From the NCBI RefSeq assembly GCF_029537485.1, contig NZ_JARPUS010000003.1, forward strand, positions 222,671 through 286,670: a DNA stretch of 64,000 bases, in the 5' to 3' direction. Below, piece after piece: positions 57,975 through 64,000 of the stretch. A program made the position numbers and the translations under genes. The stretch comes from Pseudomonas sp. GOM6. Lineage in GTDB: Bacteria; Pseudomonadota; Gammaproteobacteria; Pseudomonadales; Pseudomonadaceae. The notes under the pieces are model-generated. The model saw only the letters and a list, made by a program, of their open reading frames with translations. It was not told where the DNA came from and did not search any database. Numbering within the stretch: the first letter of the stretch is position 1; every line of letters starts with the position of its first letter.

Positions 57975-60851
57975 ATGCAGATCGACACAACTCGCGAGAA
58001 CCCGCAGGCCGTTGCGCCGCAGGCTGCCGATGCCGGCCAGGAGCTGAACGCCACGGCCCCCGGTCAGCTGCGTGTGATCAAACGCAACGGTACCGTGGTG
58101 CCGTACACCGACGACAAGATCACCGTCGCGATCACCAAGGCCTTTCTCGCAGTTGAAGGCGGTAACGCCGCCGCTTCGTCGCGCATCCATGACACCGTCG
58201 CCCGCCTGACCGAGCAGGTCACCGCGACCTTCAAGCGTCGCATGCCCTCCGGCGGCACCATCCACATCGAAGAAATCCAGGACCAGGTCGAACTCGCCCT
58301 GATGCGCGCCGGCGAGCAGAAGGTCGCCCGCGACTACGTGATCTACCGCGAAGCCCAGGCCAGCAAGCGCAAGGCCAGTGCCGGCAGCGACGTGGCCCAG
58401 CCGCACCCGAGCATTCGCGTGACCCTGGCCGACGGCAGCGTGCAGCCGCTGGACATGGGCCGCCTGCAGACCATCATCCGCGAAGCCTGCGAAGGCCTGG
58501 CCGAAGTCGACGGCGCGCTGATCGAAAGCGAAACCCTGAAGAACCTCTACGACGGCGTGGCCGAGAAGGACGTCAACACCGCCCTGGTGATGACCGCCCG
58601 CACCCTGGTCGAGCGCGAGCCGAACTACTCCTACGTCACCGCCCGCCTGCTGATGGACAACATCCGCGCCGAGGCCCTGACCTTCCTCGGCATCGCCAGC
58701 AGCGCCACCCACCACGAAATGGCCGACCTCTACGCCAAGGCCTTGCCGGCTTATGTCGAGAAAGGCGTCGAGTTCGAGCTGCTGGACAGCAAGCTGAAGG
58801 ACTACGACCTGGCCAAGCTGGGTGCCGCGATCAACCACGAGCGCGACCAGCAGTTCACCTACCTGGGCCTGCAGACCCTGTACGACCGCTACTTCATCCA
58901 CAAGGACGGCATCCGTTTCGAACTGCCGCAGGTGTTCTTCATGCGCGTGGCCATGGGCCTGGCCATCGAAGAGCCGAAGAACCGCGAAGAGCGCGCCATC
59001 GAGTTCTACAACCTGCTGTCCTCGTTCGACTACATGGCGTCGACCCCGACCCTGTTCAACGCCGGCACCCTGCGCCCGCAGCTGTCCTCCTGCTACCTGA
59101 CCACCGTGCCGGACGACCTGTCGGGCATCTACGGCGCCATCCACGACAACGCCATGCTGTCGAAATTCGCCGGCGGCCTGGGCAACGACTGGACGCCGGT
59201 GCGCGCGCTGGGCTCCTACATCAAGGGCACCAACGGCAAATCCCAGGGTGTGGTTCCGTTCCTGAAAGTGGTCAACGACACCGCCGTGGCCGTGAACCAG
59301 GGTGGCAAGCGCAAGGGCGCCGTGTGTGCCTACCTGGAAACCTGGCACCTGGACATCGAGGAATTCCTCGAACTGCGCAAGAACACCGGTGACGACCGCC
59401 GCCGTACCCACGACATGAACACCGCGAACTGGATTCCGGACCTGTTCATGAAGCGCGTGTTCGACGACGGCCAGTGGACTCTGTTCAGCCCGTCCGAAGT
59501 ACCTGACCTGCACGACCTGACCGGCAAGGCCTTCGAAGAGCGCTACGAGTACTACGAAGCCCTGGCTGGCTACGGCAAGATCAAGGTGTACAAGACCATC
59601 GCCGCCAAGGACCTGTGGCGCAAGATGCTGTCCATGCTGTTCGAGACCGGCCACCCGTGGCTGACCTTCAAGGACCCGTGCAACCTGCGCAGCCCGCAGC
59701 AGCACGTGGGCGTGGTCCACAGCTCCAACCTGTGCACCGAGATCACCCTGAACACCAACAAGGACGAGATCGCGGTCTGCAACCTGGGCTCGATCAACCT
59801 GGTCAACCACATCGTCGACGGCAAGCTGGACACCGAGAAACTCGGCCGCACCGTGAAGACCGCTGTACGCATGCTCGATAACGTTATCGACATCAACTAC
59901 TACAGCGTGCCGCAGGCGCGTAACTCCAACCTCAAGCACCGTCCGGTCGGCCTCGGCCTGATGGGCTTCCAGGACGCCCTGTACCTGCAGCACATTGCCT
60001 ACGGCTCCGACGCGGCCATCGAGTTCGCCGACAAGTCCATGGAAGCGATCAGCTACTACGCCATCCAGGCTTCCTGTGACCTGGCCGACGAGCGCGGCAG
60101 CTACAGCACCTTCGAAGGCTCGTTGTGGAGCCAGGGCATCCTGCCGCTGGACTCCCAGCAGATCCTGATCGAGGCGCGTGGCCAGAAGTACATCGACGTC
60201 GACCTGACCGAGACCCTGGACTGGGCGCTGATCCGCGAGCGCGTGAAGAAAGGCATTCGTAACTCGAACATCATGGCCATCGCGCCGACCGCGACCATCT
60301 CCAACATCATTGGCGTGTCGCAGTCCATCGAGCCGACCTACCAGAACCTGTACGTGAAATCGAACCTCTCCGGCGAGTTCACCGTGATCAACCCCTACCT
60401 GGTGCGCGACCTGAAGAACCGCGGCCTGTGGGACAGCGTCATGGTCAACGACCTGAAGTACTACGACGGCTCCGTACAGCAGATCGAGCGCATCCCGCAG
60501 GACCTGAAAGACCTGTACGCCACCGCGTTCGAAGTGGAAACCAAGTGGATCGTCGACGCCGCCAGCCGCCGCCAGAAGTGGATCGACCAGGCCCAGTCGC
60601 TGAACCTGTACATCGCCGGCGCCTCGGGCAAGAAGCTGGACGTGACCTACCGCATGGCCTGGTACCGTGGTCTGAAAACCACCTACTACCTCCGTGCCCT
60701 GGCCGCCACCAGCACCGAGAAATCCACCATCAACACCGGCAAGCTCAACGCCGTGTCCAGTGGTGCGATTGACGAAGGCAACTTCGCTGCACCGGCAGCG
60801 GTGCCGCAAGCATGCAGCATCGACAACCCCGACTGCGAAGCCTGTCAGTAA
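57975..60851 (+). CDS. nrdA: Class Ia ribonucleotide reductase, alpha subunit
   Basis: Reduces ribonucleoside diphosphates to deoxyribonucleotides with NrdB. The 958-aa protein carries two N-terminal ATP-cones (about 33-125, LRVIKRNGTVVPYTDDKITV; about 137-230, IRVTLADGSVQPLDMGRLQT), as in P. aeruginosa, whose first cone gives dATP inhibition. The catalytic region has LSSCYLTT, the radical cysteine in SSNLCTEITLNT, AVCNLGSINL and the P-loop-like APTATISNIIG. The tail CSIDNPDCEACQ holds the shuttle cysteines. The gene is about 200 aa longer than E. coli NrdA because of the extra cone. Confidence 0.97.
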   Translation: MQIDTTRENPQAVAPQAADAGQELNATAPGQLRVIKRNGTVVPYTDDKITVAITKAFLAVEGGNAAASSRIHDTVARLTEQVTATFKRRMPSGGTIHIEEIQDQVELALMRAGEQKVARDYVIYREAQASKRKASAGSDVAQPHPSIRVTLADGSVQPLDMGRLQTIIREACEGLAEVDGALIESETLKNLYDGVAEKDVNTALVMTARTLVEREPNYSYVTARLLMDNIRAEALTFLGIASSATHHEMADLYAKALPAYVEKGVEFELLDSKLKDYDLAKLGAAINHERDQQFTYLGLQTLYDRYFIHKDGIRFELPQVFFMRVAMGLAIEEPKNREERAIEFYNLLSSFDYMASTPTLFNAGTLRPQLSSCYLTTVPDDLSGIYGAIHDNAMLSKFAGGLGNDWTPVRALGSYIKGTNGKSQGVVPFLKVVNDTAVAVNQGGKRKGAVCAYLETWHLDIEEFLELRKNTGDDRRRTHDMNTANWIPDLFMKRVFDDGQWTLFSPSEVPDLHDLTGKAFEERYEYYEALAGYGKIKVYKTIAAKDLWRKMLSMLFETGHPWLTFKDPCNLRSPQQHVGVVHSSNLCTEITLNTNKDEIAVCNLGSINLVNHIVDGKLDTEKLGRTVKTAVRMLDNVIDINYYSVPQARNSNLKHRPVGLGLMGFQDALYLQHIAYGSDAAIEFADKSMEAISYYAIQASCDLADERGSYSTFEGSLWSQGILPLDSQQILIEARGQKYIDVDLTETLDWALIRERVKKGIRNSNIMAIAPTATISNIIGVSQSIEPTYQNLYVKSNLSGEFTVINPYLVRDLKNRGLWDSVMVNDLKYYDGSVQQIERIPQDLKDLYATAFEVETKWIVDAASRRQKWIDQAQSLNLYIAGASGKKLDVTYRMAWYRGLKTTYYLRALAATSTEKSTINTGKLNAVSSGAIDEGNFAAPAAVPQACSIDNPDCEACQ

Positions 60852-61248
60852 TGGGGGCCGCGCGAATCTGAGCGGCGCCCGCGTTGTTGCCCGGCAAGTC
60901 CGCCCCCATCACGTGCACTAGCACGCTCAGGGGCTCGGACCTGCCAGGCGCCTAGCGCTCACTCGCTCAGCTTCGCGCTTGCACCGAGTGGCCTGGTCAA
61001 AGCCACAAGCCACTCGAACAGCTTGTTTCCCCTCTCCTCCTGGGAGAGGGGCTAGGGGTGAGGGACCCAGGCCCAGCGCCAGCCCTCCCCCACGAACACT
61101 CCCCTCGCCCGCCTCGCGGGCCTGGGTGCCACCGACGGGTGGCAGGGTTTAACCCTTGCGTGCAGATCGCAACGGAACATAATCAGAATTACTGGACATT
61201 CATACAGGCCACCCAACAGCGGCCATGAGAACCAAGCAGGAGACCACC
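60852..61248. other. nrdA-nrdB intergenic region with repeat
   Basis: 397 bases with no gene seen. An inverted repeat of the common type CCCCTCTCC-TCCTGG-GAGAGGGG lies at 61029-61052. A weak promoter-like TTGCGT (61156) to TAATCA (61180) precedes nrdB. Confidence 0.4.
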
Positions 61249-62493
61249 ATGCTCAGCTGGGACGAATTCGATAAGGAAGACACCACCGAAGCGGCTGCCA
61301 AGCCTGCCGCTCCTATCGTGGCCGCCGCGGCCGACAAGCTCGACGACGAAGCCGCCGGCTCCGTCGAGCAGGCCCGTGCCGTTGACGCCAACGACTCCGA
61401 CGCCATCGCCCGCGCCAAGAAGGCGCTGAACGACCTGGACATCCAGGAAGGCCTCGACGACCTGGAAGGCGCCAGCGCCCGCGTCCACGTCGGCGACAAG
61501 CAGATGATCAACGCCCGCGCCGACCTCAACCAGCTCGTACCCTTCAAGTACGACTGGGCCTGGCAGAAGTATCTGGATGGTTGCGCCAACCACTGGATGC
61601 CGCAGGAAGTGAACATGAACGCCGACATTGCTCTGTGGAAGAGCAAGGACGGCCTGAGCGAAGACGAGCGCCGCATCGTCATGCGCAACCTCGGCTTCTT
61701 CTCCACCGCCGACAGCCTGGTTGCCAACAACCTGGTACTGGCCGTGTACCGCCTGATCACCAACCCCGAGTGCCGCCAGTACATCCTGCGCCAGGCCTTC
61801 GAGGAAGCGATCCACACCCACGCCTACCAGTACTGCATCGAGTCGCTGGGCATGGATGAAGGCGAGATCTTCAACATGTACCACGAGATTCCTTCGGTCG
61901 CGAAGAAAGCCTCCTGGGGCCTGAAGTACACCCGCTCGATCTCCGACCCGCAGTTCCAGACCGGCACCCCGGAAACCGACCGCCAGTTCCTGCGCAACCT
62001 GATCGCCTACTACTGCGTACTGGAAGGCATCTTCTTCTACTGCGGCTTCACCCAGATCCTCTCCATGGGCCGCCGCAACAAGATGACCGGCACCGCCGAG
62101 CAGTTCCAGTACATCCTGCGCGACGAGTCCATGCACCTGAACTTCGGTATCGACGTGATCAACCAGATCAAGATCGAGAACCCGCATCTGTGGGACGCGC
62201 AGATGAAGGACGAAGCGACCCAGATGATCCTGCAGGGCACTCAGCTGGAGATCGAATACGCGCGTGACACCATGCCGCGCGGCGTACTGGGCATGAACGC
62301 GGCGATGATGGAGGACTACCTCAAGTTCATCGCCAACCGTCGTCTGACGCAGATCGGTCTGAAAGAGGAATATCCGGGCACGACCAACCCGTTCCCGTGG
62401 ATGAGCGAGATCATGGACCTGAAGAAGGAGAAGAACTTCTTCGAGACTCGCGTCATTGAGTATCAGACTGGTGGGGCGTTGAGCTGGGATTGA
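61249..62493 (+). CDS. nrdB: Class Ia ribonucleotide reductase, beta subunit
   Basis: Houses the di-iron/tyrosyl-radical cofactor for NrdA. The 414-aa protein has an Ala/Asp-rich N-terminal extension (about 60 residues), then [16 protein letters not shown] (metal-ligand region), [17 protein letters not shown] (Glu, His and the radical Tyr), EGIFFYCGF and [12 protein letters not shown] (Glu and His ligands). The terminal TGGALSWD includes residues that bind NrdA. ATG 61249 has AGGAG eight bases upstream. Confidence 0.97.
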   Translation: MLSWDEFDKEDTTEAAAKPAAPIVAAAADKLDDEAAGSVEQARAVDANDSDAIARAKKALNDLDIQEGLDDLEGASARVHVGDKQMINARADLNQLVPFKYDWAWQKYLDGCANHWMPQEVNMNADIALWKSKDGLSEDERRIVMRNLGFFSTADSLVANNLVLAVYRLITNPECRQYILRQAFEEAIHTHAYQYCIESLGMDEGEIFNMYHEIPSVAKKASWGLKYTRSISDPQFQTGTPETDRQFLRNLIAYYCVLEGIFFYCGFTQILSMGRRNKMTGTAEQFQYILRDESMHLNFGIDVINQIKIENPHLWDAQMKDEATQMILQGTQLEIEYARDTMPRGVLGMNAAMMEDYLKFIANRRLTQIGLKEEYPGTTNPFPWMSEIMDLKKEKNFFETRVIEYQTGGALSWD

Positions 62494-62506
62494 TATCTAC
62501 TGAAGT

Positions 62507-62534
62507 AAGAGGGCGACATAAAGGTCGCCCTCTT
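62507..62534 (+). terminator. Terminator of nrdB
   Basis: AAGAGGGCGAC, loop ATAAAG, GTCGCCCTCTT forms an 11-bp perfect stem starting 13 bases after the nrdB stop, with a modest T content after it. Confidence 0.7.
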
Positions 62535-62568
62535 AGTTTCCGCCGTACAACTATTTTAAGGAAGAAAT

Positions 62569-63627
62569 ATGGACGAGGATAAACCCACATATCCTGGCGG
62601 ATCAAAATCCCGTGTAAACAAAGCGGGAGCACGAGTCCGCAGTACTGAAGCAAACAATGAAGACCTACTAACAATTGAAACATGGCGTGCCGCACACCGC
62701 CCCGTACTCAATACATTTCAAGCAATTCTTAGAAACAGAACCCGCGGAACCAAGATAGCTGTAGCGCAGAGGCACAAGCGTCGAAACACAATCTTTGGAA
62801 AGTTATTTCGCCTACCAAAGATGGAGCTATCACGCATGGACGACATTGCGGGTTGTCGTCTAATTTTTCCAACCTGCGAAGAACTCTATAAATTCAGGAA
62901 AGCATTTCATTCCGCGCGCTTCAAGCACAAACGCAGGAACGAAACCGACAAGTACGATTACATAAAAAACCCAAAAAATACTGGGTACAGAGGAATTCAC
63001 GACGTCTACGAGTACGACGTGAACTCTCCTGCTGGCAACCATTTACGTGGACTGTATGTAGAAATTCAATACAGAACCCACATTCAGCATGCCTGGGCGA
63101 CTGCAGTCGAAGTAATTGGCTTCATAACTGAAAGTCAGCCAAAATTCCAAGAAGGCGACGATCGCTATCAGCATGCAATGGCACTAGCAAGCGAAGTACT
63201 TGCAAGGGCACACGAAAGCAACAAGGGGCCACTACCCGAGCTTACAGATAAAGAGCTAGTCAATTCATTTATAGAACTAGACAAAAGTCTTGCACTCATG
63301 AACATGCTACGAGGATTAAGCGCAGCAGATAAAGACGTGAAAAGCAACCGAAACACTATATTACTTTTTTCAAAGTCAGGCGACTTACAGATAAAGACAT
63401 ATCGAGATGCAACAGAAGCTCTCAGAGAGCTATTTGAACTAGAAAAATCCTTCCCCGACCACGACATTGTCCTAGTTCGCGCAGACTCAAGCGAAGAGGT
63501 AAAATTCGCATACAAAAACTACTTCTCTGATGCACGCGACTTTATCACCCTGATGGAAAGTGGACTTCAGAAGCTTTCCGGAAAAAGAGTACTAAAGAGC
63601 AAAAAGCTAATTGGCCTTGAAGGCTAA
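62569..63627 (+). CDS. Solitary RelA/SpoT-domain protein (possible ToxSAS-type)
   Basis: A 352-aa protein with a single RelA/SpoT nucleotidyltransferase domain (about 35-190) and no hydrolase, TGS or ACT domain. Synthetase landmarks are MDDIAGCRLIFPT, YDYIKNPKNTGYRGIHDVYE (the G-loop Tyr and catalytic-type residues) and VEIQYRTHIQHAWA. The C-terminal 150 residues are charged and unassigned. Codon use is visibly AT-richer than all neighbours, which suggests acquisition. AAGGAAG precedes ATG 62569. Such lone synthetases make (p)ppGpp-like alarmones or, in ToxSAS proteins, modify tRNA or ATP as toxins. No antitoxin gene is obvious. Confidence 0.85.
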   Translation: MDEDKPTYPGGSKSRVNKAGARVRSTEANNEDLLTIETWRAAHRPVLNTFQAILRNRTRGTKIAVAQRHKRRNTIFGKLFRLPKMELSRMDDIAGCRLIFPTCEELYKFRKAFHSARFKHKRRNETDKYDYIKNPKNTGYRGIHDVYEYDVNSPAGNHLRGLYVEIQYRTHIQHAWATAVEVIGFITESQPKFQEGDDRYQHAMALASEVLARAHESNKGPLPELTDKELVNSFIELDKSLALMNMLRGLSAADKDVKSNRNTILLFSKSGDLQIKTYRDATEALRELFELEKSFPDHDIVLVRADSSEEVKFAYKNYFSDARDFITLMESGLQKLSGKRVLKSKKLIGLEG

Positions 63628-64000
63628 CTAGCAAATCACATAAACCGGAAATCGCACGTATCACTGAGAGGATGGGGAGCAGGTTGATGCATCCCCTTTT
63701 TCTGATCGTTCCCACGCTCCGCGTGGGAATGCCGCCCTCGACGCTCCGCGTCCACCTGAGCTACTTCGCACACTCAGCTCCGTAGCGTCACCGGCTAGGC
63801 TCCCACGCGGAGCGTCGGAGCCATCCGTCCAGAAAGGAGAGAGAGAAAAAGGGGACAGATTTATTTTCTAAGCCAATGCGCTGAACGAACCTTCCCCTTT
63901 CGCCCTTACGGCGAGTCACTTTCTCTTGTTTGCCCAAGAGAAAGTAACCAAAGAGAAGGGCACCCCGACATCCGGGTCTGGCCTGCGGCCAGACTTCCCT
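63628..64000. repeat. Repeat debris at the right edge
   Basis: No gene seen. It holds GTTCCCACGC-TCC-GCGTGGGAAT hairpins (about 63709-63731), a partner further on (about 63801-63820), an AAAGGGGACAGATTTATTTT block near 63848, and an inverted repeat CACTTTCTCTTG-TTTGCCC-AAGAGAAAGT (about 63917-63946). The middle block is of a kind I associate with REP/IS200-like transposase surroundings. The last 50 bases resemble a widespread Pseudomonas extragenic sequence. Confidence 0.55.

Noticed and set aside
57768..60809. A 1013-codon open frame on the minus strand opposite nrdA
   Set aside because: It is the antisense of a highly conserved gene in a high-GC genome, where long spurious frames are common; its composition (His/Val/Gly/Gln repeats) resembles no protein family.

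Overview
The window is a stretch of chromosome from a gamma-proteobacterium of the genus Pseudomonas in the broad sense. The evidence is the high-GC coding style, the subunit-type arginine succinyltransferase (aruF/aruG), rsmA/csrA next to lysC-alaS, an AmrZ homologue, the glpR-glpD pair and nrdA/nrdB beside an RstA/RstB-type two-component pair. Gene order matches several P. aeruginosa segments as I remember them, joined in a different order, so this is a relative with rearranged synteny. The species cannot be named from the sequence alone; the extragenic repeats would suit the mendocina/alcaligenes/stutzeri side of the genus.

Layout. 1-8.8 kb: ABC-F protein Uup, soluble lytic transglycosylase, a MOSC protein, a chemoreceptor convergent with a CheV-type coupling protein (with a good flagellar sigma-28 promoter), and a YegS-like lipid kinase. 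8.9-14.8 kb: FGGY sugar kinase, GlpD-like oxidoreductase and alkyl-DHAP-synthase-like FAD oxidase, translationally coupled, with a divergent AraC regulator; this looks like an uncharacterised polyol or glycerol-ether pathway. 14.8-17.5 kb: molybdenum cofactor genes moeA, moaB, mobA and a small lipoprotein. 17.5-21.4 kb: four tRNA genes (Pro, Arg, Arg, Ser), amrZ, mgtE, a secreted DUF4124-like protein and csrA. 21.5-33.4 kb: lysC, alaS and the complete arginine succinyltransferase (AST) pathway, all on the minus strand.

33.7-37 kb: a three-gene operon (transglutaminase-like, alpha-E, circularly permuted ATP-grasp) preceded by a near-perfect sigma-54 promoter and an NtrC-like site, which suggests nitrogen control. 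37.4-45.6 kb: class I glutamine amidotransferase, grxD, a periplasmic binding protein, a molybdopterin oxidoreductase, a lipoprotein, argF coupled to an ABC ATPase, and a PhzF-like protein. 45.7-48.1 kb: an alginate-export-type porin behind a second sigma-54-like promoter, followed by a periplasmic double PilJ-type protein. 48.1-53.8 kb: an orphan solute-binding protein, glpK, ybaK, glpR and glpD, with a clear GlpR operator before glpD and no glpF. 53.8-57.2 kb: alpha/beta hydrolase and the rstB/rstA-like pair. 57.2-62.5 kb: a long regulatory region with NrdR-box-like and DnaA-box sequences, then nrdA (two ATP-cones) and nrdB. 62.5-64 kb: an AT-richer RelA/SpoT-domain gene, probably acquired, followed by repeat debris.

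Most of the window is core metabolism. The parts most worth attention are the sigma-54/NtrC-type ATP-grasp operon, the sigma-54 porin/PilJ pair, the solitary alarmone-synthetase-like gene, the kinase/GlpD-like/AGPS-like cluster with possible Crc/Hfq control, and the nrdA regulatory region. I found no CRISPR array, intact insertion sequence or prophage.
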